Assembly: GCF_028829235.1 (NCBI RefSeq)
Contig: NZ_JAIWJY010000015.1
Span: 1 to 60,747 of the forward strand
Reading direction: 5' to 3'
Source: Tenacibaculum larymnensis
Lineage (GTDB): Bacteria; Bacteroidota; Bacteroidia; Flavobacteriales; Flavobacteriaceae
Length of the DNA stretch: 60,747 nucleotides
A model generated the notes under the pieces. It did no database searches. It was not told the origin of the DNA and was given only the letters and a program-made list of their open reading frames with translations. The translations under genes were made by a program, and so were the position numbers. Below, one piece after another: positions 24,979 to 34,202 of the stretch; within the stretch, counting starts at the first letter, position 1, and every line of letters starts with the position of its first letter.

Positions 24979-26226
24979 ATGAACGTAGTAAAAATAGCAA
25001 CAGCAGGAAGTGTAGATGACGGAAAGAGCACACTAATAGGGCGAATTTTATACGATACAAAATCATTAACCCAAGATAAATTAGAAGCGATAGAAGAAAA
25101 AAGTAAACAACGTGGGTTTGATTACTTAGACTTTTCTTTAGCCACTGACGGATTAGTAGCAGAACGCGAACAAGGAATTACTATTGATGTAGCTCACATA
25201 TATTTTTCAACACCTAAAACCAGTTTTATTATAGCTGATACTCCAGGTCATATAGAGTATACTAGGAACATGGTTACAGGAGCTTCAAACTCTCAAGCTT
25301 CTATCATTTTAGTAGATGCAAGAAATGGGGTAGTAGAGCAAACCTATCGTCATTTCTTTATCAATAATTTATTAAGAGTAAAAGATGTAATAGTAGCTGT
25401 AAACAAAATGGATTTGGTAGACTTTTCAGAAGAAAAATTCAATCAGATTAAAGGTGAGATAGAATATCTAGCTAAGAAGAGCGACTATCAAAATCAAAAT
25501 ATCACATTCATACCTCTTTCAGCTTTAAAAGGAGATAATGTTGTGAAGTCTTCAGAAAACACCCCTTGGTATAAAGGAGAAACTTTATTGAATCACCTTG
25601 AAAACTTGGGGTCTGAAGATACGCAAGAAGTATCAAAAGCACGTTTTCCAGTACAAACTGTTATTCGCCCAAAAACAGATGAATACCATGACTTTAGAGG
25701 GTATGCAGGAAAACTGTACGGAGGCGATTTAGTGGTAGGAGATAGCGTAACGGTATTACCATCAGCAACAAAATCTACCATAAAAAGTATTCAGTTTTTT
25801 GATAAAGAATATGCAAGAGCAAAAAGAGGAAGCTCTGTAAACATAACCTTAGAAGACGATGTAAATGTAAGTAGAGGAGATATGTTGGTAAAAACAGGAG
25901 AAGAACCTTCTGTGGTAAAACAGTTAGAAGCTACCATTTGTTGGATGGATAAAACGCCATTACAAGCTTCTCAGAAATATTACATCAAACATGGAGTAAA
26001 CGATGTGCAAGCAAAAATAACAGCACTAACATCTTTAATTCGTACCGATTTTTCTGGAAAAGAAGAAACTCCATCTCAATTATCACTAAACGAAATTGGA
26101 GAAGTGAGTTTAAAAGTAAGCAAACCATTGTTTGTTGATTCATATGAGGAAAATAAAGCAAACGGAGCGTTTATAATCATCAATCCAAAAACCAATACTA
26201 CATCAGGAGTTGGTTTTATCAAGTAA
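24979..26226 (+). CDS. cysN: Sulfate adenylyltransferase large subunit CysN (GTPase)
   Basis: GTPase partner of CysD that couples GTP hydrolysis to APS formation. G1 is GSVDDGKSTLIG near residue 10, followed by DGLVAEREQGITIDVAH, G3 DTPGHIEYTRNM and G4 NKMDLV. Beta-barrel domains 2 and 3 follow with FRGYAGKLYGGDLVVGDSV. At 415 residues it is shorter than E. coli CysN and carries no C-terminal APS-kinase domain, so it is not a CysNC fusion. It is preceded by the intergenic inverted repeat and followed within 13 bp by a ferredoxin gene. Confidence 0.95.
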   Translation: MNVVKIATAGSVDDGKSTLIGRILYDTKSLTQDKLEAIEEKSKQRGFDYLDFSLATDGLVAEREQGITIDVAHIYFSTPKTSFIIADTPGHIEYTRNMVTGASNSQASIILVDARNGVVEQTYRHFFINNLLRVKDVIVAVNKMDLVDFSEEKFNQIKGEIEYLAKKSDYQNQNITFIPLSALKGDNVVKSSENTPWYKGETLLNHLENLGSEDTQEVSKARFPVQTVIRPKTDEYHDFRGYAGKLYGGDLVVGDSVTVLPSATKSTIKSIQFFDKEYARAKRGSSVNITLEDDVNVSRGDMLVKTGEEPSVVKQLEATICWMDKTPLQASQKYYIKHGVNDVQAKITALTSLIRTDFSGKEETPSQLSLNEIGEVSLKVSKPLFVDSYEENKANGAFIIINPKTNTTSGVGFIK

Positions 26227-26233
26227 ATAATAA

Positions 26234-26587
<354 letters not shown>

Positions 26588-26624
26588 TATCAACGCCTTT
26601 ATAAGCAAACAACTAGTAAAACAG

Positions 26625-28727
26625 ATGCAAAGTTTTAGATCAGAAATAGAAAACCCTTTAGTAGAAAAAGATATCCTAGAGTTAGAGCGTAAAATACGTT
26701 TGTTTAACGAAGGAAAAATAGATGAAGAACGTTTTAGAAGTTTACGTTTAGCCAGAGGAATTTACGGTCAACGCCAATTTGGAGTACAAATGATTCGTAT
26801 TAAGTTACCGTATGGTAAAGTTACAAGTGAACAATTACACAGAATAGCAGATGTTTCCGATGAATATTCAAGAGGGCGCTTACATATTACCACACGTCAA
26901 GATATTCAAATTCACCATGTAAGTTTAGACAGAACACCTGAGTTATGGGCACAGTTAGAGAAAGATGATATTACGTTGCGTGAAGCATGTGGTAATGCTG
27001 TACGAAATGTTACGGCTTCAGAAACTGCGGGAATCGATCCGAAAGAACCATTTGATGTAACACCGTATGCACACGCTACTTTCCAATTCTTCTTACGTAA
27101 TCCCATCTGTCAAGAAATGGGAAGGAAGTTCAAGATGTCTTTTTCTGCAACAGAAGAGGATACCGCATTGAGTTTTATTCATGATTTAGGATTTATTGCT
27201 AAAACAAAAATAGTAGAAGGTAAAGAAGTAAAAGGATTCAAGGCATTATTAGCTGGAGGATTAGGTTCACAACCACGTCATGCAGATGTAATTTATGAAT
27301 TTTTAGAAGCAGATTTATTGATACCAACTATCGAAGGTGTTTTACGTGTGTTCGATCGTTATGGAGAACGTGCTAAAAGAGCAAAAGCCCGCCTAAAATT
27401 CTTGGTAAAAGATTTAGGAGTAGATGCTTTTCTAGAATTAGTAGCTGAAGAAAGAGCAGCATTAGCGTATAAAACGTATCCGATAGATACTACCGATTTT
27501 GAGCAAGATATAGTTTTTGAAACGAGCGAAGTTCCCTCTGTAGTTATAGAAGATAAAGAAGCGTATCAAAACTGGAAAACAACGAATGTTTTTAAGCAAA
27601 AACAAGATGGATTATACGCGATAGGTATCAAAGTACATTTAGGAGACTTTTATACCGATAAAGCACGGTTGTTAGCTGATTTAATCAAGAAATATGGAGC
27701 AAATGAGTTACGCTTTACACTACGTCAAAATATTTTGATTCGTCACGTAAGAGAAGAGTTTTTACCATTTTTCTATACAGAATTACATAAGTTAGGTTTT
27801 GCAGAGGCAGGATATAACAGTTTGAATGACATTACTGCATGTCCTGGAACCGATACATGTAATTTAGGTATTGCCAGCAGTACAGGAATAGCGGCTGAGT
27901 TAGAGCGTGTGTTAAAAGCAGAATATCCGCAGTATGTAAATAATAAAGACATTACCATTAAAATTAGTGGATGTATGAATGCTTGTGGACAACACAACAT
28001 GGCACATATTGGTTTTCAAGGAATGTCTATAAAAGTAGGAAAGTTGTTAGCACCAGCCTTACAAGTATTAGTTGGAGGAGGAGTTTTAGGACAAGGAAAT
28101 GGACGTTTTGCTGATAAGTTGATAAAAATACCAAGTAAAAGAGGACCAGAATCTTTACGAATCTTATTAAACGACTTCGAAAGCCATAAACAAGCAGATG
28201 AAGACTTCTTAAACTATTACGATAGACAAGGAAAAACATATTTCTATGAGCTATTAAAAGAATTATCAGACACCACCAATTTAACAGAAGACGACTTTAT
28301 TGATTGGGGACACGATAAAAATTATGTAAAAGCGATAGGAGTAGGAGAATGTGCTGGAGTGGTAATCGACCTAGTAGCAACCTTACTGTTTGAAAGTGAA
28401 GAAAAGTTAGAAAATGCAACGCATGCATTAAACAGTAAACAATGGTCAGATAGTATTTACCACGCTTATGCGGCTATGGTTAACACTGCCAAATCCTTGT
28501 TAACAGCAGAAGGAGCAAAAACGAATACACAAGCAGGAATCATTACCAATTTTGATGAACTGTTTGTAGCAACAAATAAAATAGAATTATCAAGTTCATT
28601 TGCAGAGTTGATTTATCAAATCAATAAAAATGAACCTACGGAAGCTTTTGCAAAAAAGTATTTAGAAGAAGCATCATCATTTTACAAAACAATTGATGCC
28701 TACAGAAAAGTAGCCGTAGAAAGTTAA
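26625..28727 (+). CDS. sir: Ferredoxin-type sulfite (nitrite) reductase with HEPN-like C-terminal domain
   Basis: Siroheme/[4Fe-4S] enzyme that takes sulfite to sulfide by six-electron transfer. The 700-residue protein has two reductase half-domains (RGIYGQRQFGVQMIRIK, RLHITTRQDIQIHHV, CGNAVRNVTASE). The siroheme-cluster ligands are CPGTDTC near residue 406 and CMNAC near 450. After about residue 565 an extra helical domain of 130 residues follows (VGVGECAGVVIDL, then YHAYAAMVNTAKSLL), matching the HEPN-like tail seen on sulfite reductases of this phylum. Sulfite is preferred over nitrite because of the cys genes on either side. The function of the tail is unknown. Confidence 0.9.
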   Translation: MQSFRSEIENPLVEKDILELERKIRLFNEGKIDEERFRSLRLARGIYGQRQFGVQMIRIKLPYGKVTSEQLHRIADVSDEYSRGRLHITTRQDIQIHHVSLDRTPELWAQLEKDDITLREACGNAVRNVTASETAGIDPKEPFDVTPYAHATFQFFLRNPICQEMGRKFKMSFSATEEDTALSFIHDLGFIAKTKIVEGKEVKGFKALLAGGLGSQPRHADVIYEFLEADLLIPTIEGVLRVFDRYGERAKRAKARLKFLVKDLGVDAFLELVAEERAALAYKTYPIDTTDFEQDIVFETSEVPSVVIEDKEAYQNWKTTNVFKQKQDGLYAIGIKVHLGDFYTDKARLLADLIKKYGANELRFTLRQNILIRHVREEFLPFFYTELHKLGFAEAGYNSLNDITACPGTDTCNLGIASSTGIAAELERVLKAEYPQYVNNKDITIKISGCMNACGQHNMAHIGFQGMSIKVGKLLAPALQVLVGGGVLGQGNGRFADKLIKIPSKRGPESLRILLNDFESHKQADEDFLNYYDRQGKTYFYELLKELSDTTNLTEDDFIDWGHDKNYVKAIGVGECAGVVIDLVATLLFESEEKLENATHALNSKQWSDSIYHAYAAMVNTAKSLLTAEGAKTNTQAGIITNFDELFVATNKIELSSSFAELIYQINKNEPTEAFAKKYLEEASSFYKTIDAYRKVAVES

Positions 28728-28741
28728 AAAAGGAGAGTCCA

Positions 28742-29509
28742 ATGAAAAATCAACCGAAATTAACCGTAGTAGGTGCAGGACCAGGAGATGCTGATTTAAT
28801 CACCTTAAAAGCTATCAAAGTATTAGAACAAGCCGATGTGGTATTGTATGATGCGTTGGTAAATAACGAATTGTTAGAATATGTAAACCCGAGTGCAGAA
28901 GTAATCTTTGTAGGAAAGCGCAGAGGATGTTACCGATATCAACAAGAACAAATTAATGAGTTGATTGTTGCAAGAGGATTTTCTCACGGACATGTAGTAC
29001 GTTTAAAAGGAGGTGACCCTTTTATTTTTGGTAGAGGATCAGAAGAAATGGAATACGCAGCTAAACACGGGTTAGAAGTTGCTGTAGTACCGGGAATTTC
29101 ATCTTCATTAGCAGTACCAGCATATCAGAATATTCCGTTAACAAAAAGAGGAAGCTCAGAAAGTTTTTGGGTAATAACAGGAACTACAAAACAGCACCAA
29201 TTGTCAAACGATGTTGCTTTAGCAGCAAAATCAAGTGCAACGGTTGTTATTTTAATGGGTATGGGGAAACTCTCAGAAATCATTCATCTTTTTAAAGAAG
29301 AAGGAAAGAATGAATTACCGGTAGCAATTATTCAAAATGGAACAACTCCTGAAGAAAAAATAGGAATTGGTACTGTAGATACGATAGAAGAAGTAGTGGC
29401 TAAAAACAACTTGAGTAACCCTGCTATTATTGTGTTAGGAGAGGTGGTAAATCACAGGCAGCAATTGCTTCAAGTGCAACAAGAAGCCGTTTTAAAAGAA
29501 GTGGTATAA
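28742..29509 (+). CDS. cobA: Uroporphyrinogen-III C-methyltransferase (siroheme synthesis)
   Basis: SAM-dependent enzyme that methylates uroporphyrinogen III twice to precorrin-2, the first step to siroheme. The 255-residue protein shows VVGAGPGDADLITLKA, VVLYDALV, GKRRGCYRYQQEQIN, VRLKGGDPFIFGRGSEE and VVPGISSSLAVPAYQNIPLT. It is a stand-alone SUMT; the later steps are encoded by the CysG-N gene at 30156. A purine-rich AAAGGAGAG lies before the ATG. It supplies the cofactor for the sulfite reductase 14 bp upstream. Confidence 0.93.
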   Translation: MKNQPKLTVVGAGPGDADLITLKAIKVLEQADVVLYDALVNNELLEYVNPSAEVIFVGKRRGCYRYQQEQINELIVARGFSHGHVVRLKGGDPFIFGRGSEEMEYAAKHGLEVAVVPGISSSLAVPAYQNIPLTKRGSSESFWVITGTTKQHQLSNDVALAAKSSATVVILMGMGKLSEIIHLFKEEGKNELPVAIIQNGTTPEEKIGIGTVDTIEEVVAKNNLSNPAIIVLGEVVNHRQQLLQVQQEAVLKEVV

Positions 29510-29522
29510 AGAAGTTTTAGTA

Positions 29523-30113
29523 ATGGTAAAACAAAGAATTCAAAGAAGCATTAGAATAACAAAATATATTCTTTATAAAGAAACCTTACTTGATTTTAAA
29601 GAAAGCTTTTGGTCATTTATCGGTGCTTTTTTTGGTATAGGTATAATTGCTTTTATTCAATCATTCTACTTACCAGATATTGAAAATATTTTTTTAATAG
29701 GCTCTTTTGGAGCATCTTGTGTTTTAATTTATGGAGCAATTCAAAGCCCTTTAGCACAACCTAGAAACTTAATAGGAGGTCATGTAATATCTGCTATAAT
29801 AGGAGTAACTATATACAACTTAGTACCAAGTGTTGTATGGATTTCTGCACCACTAGCTGTTTCATTTTCTATCATAGCAATGCAGTATACAAAAACACTT
29901 CACCCACCAGGAGGAGCTACGGCATTAATAGCAGTTATTGGAACTGAAAAAATTAAATCATTAGGATATATGTATGTTTTATCTCCTGTATTAACAGGAA
30001 CTTTAATTCTTTTTGTAGTAGCTCTTTTATTTAATAATATGACAAAAAGCAGGTGTTATCCTACCAATAGGAAGTATACAAGATTCTTTAAAAAGAAAAT
30101 AGAGAACTATTAA
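29523..30113 (+). CDS. HPP-family membrane protein, candidate sulfite/nitrite transporter
   Basis: A 196-residue HPP protein with four or five membrane helices from about residue 30 (FIGAFFGIGIIAFIQSF) to 180. It contains GSFGASCVLIYGAIQSPLAQPRN and the name-giving LHPPGGATALIAV. A plant/cyanobacterial HPP protein has been described as a nitrite transporter. Here the gene is between two siroheme genes, inside a sulfite-reduction operon, so a role in moving sulfite or another small anion is a reasonable hypothesis. It has no fused CBS domains. The family call is firm; the substrate is inferred. Confidence 0.85.
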   Translation: MVKQRIQRSIRITKYILYKETLLDFKESFWSFIGAFFGIGIIAFIQSFYLPDIENIFLIGSFGASCVLIYGAIQSPLAQPRNLIGGHVISAIIGVTIYNLVPSVVWISAPLAVSFSIIAMQYTKTLHPPGGATALIAVIGTEKIKSLGYMYVLSPVLTGTLILFVVALLFNNMTKSRCYPTNRKYTRFFKKKIENY

Positions 30114-30155
30114 AAAGGTGGGCAACAATATTAAATAAATTTAAAATGAGTATTA

Positions 30156-30734
30156 ATGAATGAAGAAAGAAATAACCTGTACCCAATCTTTTTAAAAACT
30201 AAAGAATTAGAGGTATTAATTGTTGGAGGTGGATTTGTTGCTGAGGAAAAATTACGATTTTTATTAAAATCAAGTCCTGATGCTATCGTAACCATAGTCG
30301 CTCCATTCTTTAGAGAAGAAACCGTTGAAGTAGCTAAACAAGGTAAGGTGAATATGATAACGGATAGCTACAATGATACCTATTTACAAGGAAAACATTT
30401 AGTGATTGCAACAACAAATGTTCCTGAAGTAAATATACAAGTATATAAAGACTGTAGAAGTCAAAATAAGTTAGTGAATGTAGCAGACAATCCACCGTAT
30501 TGTGATTTTTACATGGGTGGAATTGTAACTAAAGGAAATGTAAAAGTAGCCATTTCAACCAATGGTAAGTCACCAACAACCGCTAAGAGATTACGTCAGT
30601 TTTTTGAGGAAGTAATCCCAGAAGATATTAATCAATTAGTACAAAACTTAAATAGTTACAGAAAAACCATAAAAGGAAACTTTGAACAAAAAGTAGAAAC
30701 ATTAAATAAGCTAACAGAGAGTTTAGTAAAGTAA
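30156..30734 (+). CDS. Precorrin-2 dehydrogenase / sirohydrochlorin ferrochelatase (CysG N-terminal type)
   Basis: Oxidises precorrin-2 to sirohydrochlorin and inserts iron to make siroheme. The 192-residue protein matches the N-terminal half of CysG: YPIFLKTKELEVLIVGGGFVAEEKLRFLL is the NAD-binding start, then VIATTNVPEVN, VNVADNPPYCDFYMGGIV and VAISTNGKSPTTAKRLR. It lacks the methyltransferase half, which is supplied by the gene at 28742. It is in the same direction as its neighbours and is followed by a palindromic repeat. Confidence 0.9.
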   Translation: MNEERNNLYPIFLKTKELEVLIVGGGFVAEEKLRFLLKSSPDAIVTIVAPFFREETVEVAKQGKVNMITDSYNDTYLQGKHLVIATTNVPEVNIQVYKDCRSQNKLVNVADNPPYCDFYMGGIVTKGNVKVAISTNGKSPTTAKRLRQFFEEVIPEDINQLVQNLNSYRKTIKGNFEQKVETLNKLTESLVK

Positions 30735-30818
30735 CGTCATTGCGAACAAAGTGAAGCAATCTGTTAGTCGATAAACAGATTACTTCGTCTTCCAACTTGT
30801 TGGAATTCTCGTAATGAC
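30735..30818. repeat. Palindromic intergenic repeat (GTCATTGCGAA type)
   Basis: CGTCATTGCGAACAAAG opens the element, GCAATCTGTT...AACAGATTAC forms an inner stem, and CGTAATGAC closes it. It belongs to the same family as the copies at 46696, 47781, 47899 and 49016. It sits inside the cys operon between the siroheme and ferredoxin reductase genes. Confidence 0.75.
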
Positions 30819-30832
30819 AAAATAAAGAGAAC

Positions 30833-31888
30833 ATGATACAAACAGATATATTAATTATAGGAGCAGGTCCTACAGGGTTATTTACCGTTTTTGAAGCAGG
30901 GTTATTAAAACTACGTTGTCATTTAATTGATGCCTTACCACAACCAGGAGGGCAGTGTTCAGAAATTTATCCGAAGAAACCTATTTACGATATTCCAGCA
31001 TATCCAGAAATTTTAGCAGGAGATTTAACAAAGAACTTGATGGAACAAATCAAGCAGTTTGAACCTGGATTTACTTTAGGGGAACGTGCTGACACCATCG
31101 AAAAACAAGACGACGGAACGTTTATCGTAACCACCAATAAAGGAACCAAACATCAAGCACCTGTGGTAGCTATTGCAGGAGGATTGGGAAGTTTTGAACC
31201 TCGTAAACCACCGATTCCAAATATTGCTGATTTTGAAGACAAAGGAGTAGAGTACATGATTAAAGAACCAGAACTGTATCGTGATAAAGATGTAGTAATT
31301 GCTGGGGGTGGAGATTCTGCTTTAGATTGGTCTATTTTCTTAACAGATGTAGCAAAATCGGTAACCTTAATTCACCGAAGAAATGAATTTAGAGGAGCGT
31401 TAGACTCTGTAGAAAAAGTTCAAGAGTTAAAGAATTTAGGAAAGATAAACTTAATTACACCTGCTGAGGTAAAAGCAGTATTAGGAGAAAATCATGTAAA
31501 AGGTGTTGTAGTAGAAGAAAAAGGGAAAGAACCTTACATGATAGATACTGATCATTTTATCCCATTATTTGGATTAGCGCCAAAGTTAGGTCCTATTGCC
31601 AACTGGGGATTAGAAATTGAGAAGAACGCTATAAAAGTAAACAATGCCTTAGATTACCAAACGAATGTAGAAGGTATCTATGCCATTGGAGATGTAAATA
31701 CTTATCCAGGGAAACTAAAATTGATTTTGTGTGGATTCCATGAAGCAACACTAATGTGTCAAAGTGCTTACCAACGTATCCATCCAGATAAAAAATATGT
31801 GATGAAGTATACCACTGTTGGCGGTGTAGACGGTTTCGACGGAACAAGAAAAGAAGCACCAAAAGCGGTAGTAAAAGCAATTCAATAA
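30833..31888 (+). CDS. Ferredoxin--NADP reductase (thioredoxin-reductase-like, YumC type)
   Basis: A 351-residue FAD/NADPH enzyme with a first dinucleotide motif (ILIIGAGPTGLFTVFEAG), LPQPGGQCSEIYPKKPIYDIP, a second motif (VVIAGGGDSALDW) and the C-terminal GIYAIGDVNTYPGKLKLILCGFHEA. The CxxC redox pair of thioredoxin reductase is absent, which places it with YumC-like ferredoxin-NADP reductases. It would pass electrons from NADPH to a ferredoxin and so to sulfite reductase. A [2Fe-2S] ferredoxin gene follows, so the operon carries its own electron supply. Assignment of partner is inference. Confidence 0.88.
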   Translation: MIQTDILIIGAGPTGLFTVFEAGLLKLRCHLIDALPQPGGQCSEIYPKKPIYDIPAYPEILAGDLTKNLMEQIKQFEPGFTLGERADTIEKQDDGTFIVTTNKGTKHQAPVVAIAGGLGSFEPRKPPIPNIADFEDKGVEYMIKEPELYRDKDVVIAGGGDSALDWSIFLTDVAKSVTLIHRRNEFRGALDSVEKVQELKNLGKINLITPAEVKAVLGENHVKGVVVEEKGKEPYMIDTDHFIPLFGLAPKLGPIANWGLEIEKNAIKVNNALDYQTNVEGIYAIGDVNTYPGKLKLILCGFHEATLMCQSAYQRIHPDKKYVMKYTTVGGVDGFDGTRKEAPKAVVKAIQ

Positions 31889-31905
31889 TTGGGGATTAGG
31901 ATGAA

Positions 31906-31999
31906 AGTAGTTAGGAACTGAGCGGATAAGTTTGTTGTAATTACAAGTTTTAAGTAAAAACTCCTTCACCAACAAAACTAAAATAGCCACCTAACTACT
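31906..31999. repeat. Inverted repeat between ferredoxin reductase and ferredoxin genes
   Basis: AGTAGTTAGG (31906-31915) pairs with CCTAACTACT (31990-31999), and AGTTTGTTG (31929-31937) nearly pairs with CAACAAAACT (31970-31979). It forms a long interrupted hairpin in the spacer, probably another palindromic element inserted within the operon. Confidence 0.5.
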
Positions 32000-32023
32000 G
32001 ATTCCTTTAAGAAATTGTTACAA

Positions 32024-32359
32024 ATGGATAATCAAGACATCAATATAAAAATAACAGACCGTGAAGGTGTAATGCATGAGGTAGTTGCTCCGACAGATAT
32101 GGCAATGAACTTAATGGAAGTAGTTCGATCATACGAATTAGCTCTTGAAGGAACTATTGGAATCTGTGGAGGAATGGCCATGTGTGCCTCTTGTCAATGT
32201 TATGTGAAATCGAATCATGAATTGCCAGAAATGAACGATGATGAAGACGCGATGCTAGCAGAAGCATTTCATGTAGAAGAAAATAGCCGATTAGGATGCC
32301 AGATTCAAATGACTCCCGAATTAGAAGGACTTGAAGTTGAGCTAGCTCCTGAAAGTTAG
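32024..32359 (+). CDS. [2Fe-2S] ferredoxin, adrenodoxin type
   Basis: A 111-residue ferredoxin. The ATG at 32024 is preferred to an in-frame TTG at 32015. Cluster ligands are in CGGMAMCASC (C-x5-C-x2-C) with the fourth in RLGCQI, preceded by the usual MNLMEVVRSYE helix. This layout is that of adrenodoxin/putidaredoxin-type ferredoxins. The preceding gene encodes a ferredoxin-NADP reductase, so they may act as a pair that supplies sulfite reductase. The partner of the enzyme could instead be the dicluster ferredoxin at 26240. Confidence 0.88.
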   Translation: MDNQDINIKITDREGVMHEVVAPTDMAMNLMEVVRSYELALEGTIGICGGMAMCASCQCYVKSNHELPEMNDDEDAMLAEAFHVEENSRLGCQIQMTPELEGLEVELAPES

Positions 32360-32382
32360 TTATTTTTGTAAAAAATTAGTAA

Positions 32383-33126
32383 ATGCAATTCAAACAATAC
32401 GATTTATCATTAAAAGATGATGTAGAAAACTTTACAAAACAATTATTTTACGCATTGTTTAATGATGTATGTCAAGAAAAAGCAAACCATTTAAAAGAGA
32501 AGTTTATAAAAATTTTAAATGGCTTGGCTATTAAAAATGCTTCAGAAGCATGGGCTGTATACCAACAAACATTTTGTGGAATACGAGAAAAGTTAGATTT
32601 AGATGCCAAGGCATTTGAAAAAACTGATCCTGCCTGTAAAAGCTTAGGAGAAGTGTATTTAGCCTATCCGGGTTTTCATGCGATTGCTGTGTATCGATTG
32701 AGTCATGAATTGTATAAAATGGAAATTCCTATTTTACCAAGAATGATGAGTGAATACGCGCATGGGTTAACAGGAACAGACATCCATCCAGGAGCAGCAA
32801 TTGGCGATTCGTTTTTTATAGATCATGCAACAGGAATTGTTATTGGAGAAACCACCATTATTAAAGAAAACGTAAAAATATACCAAGGAGTTACTTTAGG
32901 AGGAATTCAAGTTAAAAAAGAATTAGCATCCACAAAAAGACATCCAACAATTGAAAATAATGTAACCATTTATGCCAACGCAACTATCTTAGGAGGCGAT
33001 GTAGTAATAGGAAGAGATAGCGTAATAGGTGCAAATGTTTGCGTAACCACCTCTGTACCCGAAGGATCTATTGTAACCTATGAGTCAGAAAATAAAATAA
33101 CCACTAGAAAATCCTATGTTAAATGA
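32383..33126 (+). CDS. cysE: Serine O-acetyltransferase CysE
   Basis: Makes O-acetylserine from serine and acetyl-CoA, the acceptor for sulfide in cysteine synthesis. The 247-residue protein has an N-terminal helical part and a left-handed beta-helix with hexapeptide repeats (GTDIHPGAAIGDSFFIDHATGIVIGETTIIKENVKI in pieces). Catalytic histidines are expected in DIHPGA and FIDHATG. The C-terminus keeps IGANVCVTTSVPEGSIV. It ends 19 bp before the cysM start chosen here. A frame for cysM begins inside its end, so overlap is possible. Confidence 0.92.
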   Translation: MQFKQYDLSLKDDVENFTKQLFYALFNDVCQEKANHLKEKFIKILNGLAIKNASEAWAVYQQTFCGIREKLDLDAKAFEKTDPACKSLGEVYLAYPGFHAIAVYRLSHELYKMEIPILPRMMSEYAHGLTGTDIHPGAAIGDSFFIDHATGIVIGETTIIKENVKIYQGVTLGGIQVKKELASTKRHPTIENNVTIYANATILGGDVVIGRDSVIGANVCVTTSVPEGSIVTYESENKITTRKSYVK

Positions 33127-33145
33127 TGTAGGTACCAAATTAACC

Positions 33146-34033
33146 ATGAAAACTAAAACAATTATAGATAGTATAGGGAATACGCCACTAATAGAAGTTT
33201 CAAACATTCTTCAAAAAGAAGGCGTAAAACTATTATTAAAACTAGAAGGAAATAACCCTGGCGGAAGCGTAAAAGATAGAGCAGCGTTTAATATGATTGC
33301 TGAAGCTATTAAAAGGAAAAATATTCGTCAAGGAGATTATTTAGTAGAAGCAACTAGTGGAAACACAGGAATTGCGTTAGCACTCATGGCAAAAGTATTA
33401 GGAGTAAATATGGTATTGGTTATGCCAGAAAACTCTACAGAAGAACGTGTAAAAACCATGCGTGCTTACGGAGCTGAGGTGATTTTAACGGATGCAGAAA
33501 AAGGTATTGAAGGTTCTAGAGATGTAGCCTTAGAACTACGCTATAAAAAAGGCTATTTTATGCTAAATCAGTTTGAAAACACTGATAACTGGAAAGCACA
33601 TTATAAAACTACAGGTCCAGAAATTTGGAATGACACTGAAGGGGAAGTAACTCATTTTGTATCGGCGATGGGAACTACAGGTACTATAATGGGAGTGTCT
33701 ACTTATTTAAAAGAACAAAACCCAGAGGTACAAATTGTAGGGGCACAGCCTAAAGATGGAGCTAGAATACCAGGAATTCGTAAGTGGTCGCCAGAATACC
33801 AACCAAAATTCTTTAACAAAAGTAAGGTAGATCAAGTGGTAGAGCTAGATGAAAACGATGCTAAAAACATGACCAGAAAGCTAGCACAAGAAGAAGGTGT
33901 TTTTGCAGGAATGAGTAGTGGAGGAGCGGTACATGCAGCCTTAGAAATAGCCAAAACGATTGACAAAGGAGTGATTGTAGCTATTATTTGTGATAGAGGC
34001 GATCGTTATTTATCTTCAGATTTATTTCAATAG
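33146..34033 (+). CDS. cysM: Cysteine synthase CysM
   Basis: PLP enzyme that joins sulfide (or thiosulfate) to O-acetylserine. The ATG at 33146 starts the conserved TIIDSIGNTPLIEVS; an upstream ATG at 33116 would overlap cysE. The PLP lysine is in NPGGSVKDRAAF, the substrate loop is EATSGNTGIAL, and VSAMGTTGTIMGVS binds the phosphate. The LEGNNPGGSVKDR wording and the 295-residue length favour CysM over CysK. It is the last gene of the operon, followed by a long perfect palindrome. Confidence 0.9.
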   Translation: MKTKTIIDSIGNTPLIEVSNILQKEGVKLLLKLEGNNPGGSVKDRAAFNMIAEAIKRKNIRQGDYLVEATSGNTGIALALMAKVLGVNMVLVMPENSTEERVKTMRAYGAEVILTDAEKGIEGSRDVALELRYKKGYFMLNQFENTDNWKAHYKTTGPEIWNDTEGEVTHFVSAMGTTGTIMGVSTYLKEQNPEVQIVGAQPKDGARIPGIRKWSPEYQPKFFNKSKVDQVVELDENDAKNMTRKLAQEEGVFAGMSSGGAVHAALEIAKTIDKGVIVAIICDRGDRYLSSDLFQ

Positions 34034-34049
34034 ATTGTCTTTACGTATT

Positions 34050-34095
34050 TTATAATATAGAAACTCCCGCTTAAGCGGGAGTTTCTATATTATAA
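34050..34095. terminator. 46-bp perfect palindrome ending the cys operon
   Basis: The two 23-nt halves meet at CGCTTAAGCG, and the flanks run through AAACTCCC/GGGAGTTT to TTATAATATAG/CTATATTATAA. It forms a 23-bp stem with no unpaired loop beyond the tip. It lies 17 bp after cysM and 107 bp from the convergent gene at 34203, so it probably terminates both. No T tract follows. Confidence 0.75.
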
Positions 34096-34202
34096 TCTTA
34101 TTAGAAAACCGTTTTTATTTAAGCATATATTCTTTTTTAAATATATACAAACTTTCGGGTTAGGGTTTGTTAGCTACATTTTATAAACGGTGTTGTAGCC
34201 CA

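Noticed and set aside
24979..26226. CysNC fusion with APS kinase
   Set aside because: The protein ends at 415 residues after the third barrel domain with no P-loop kinase domain.
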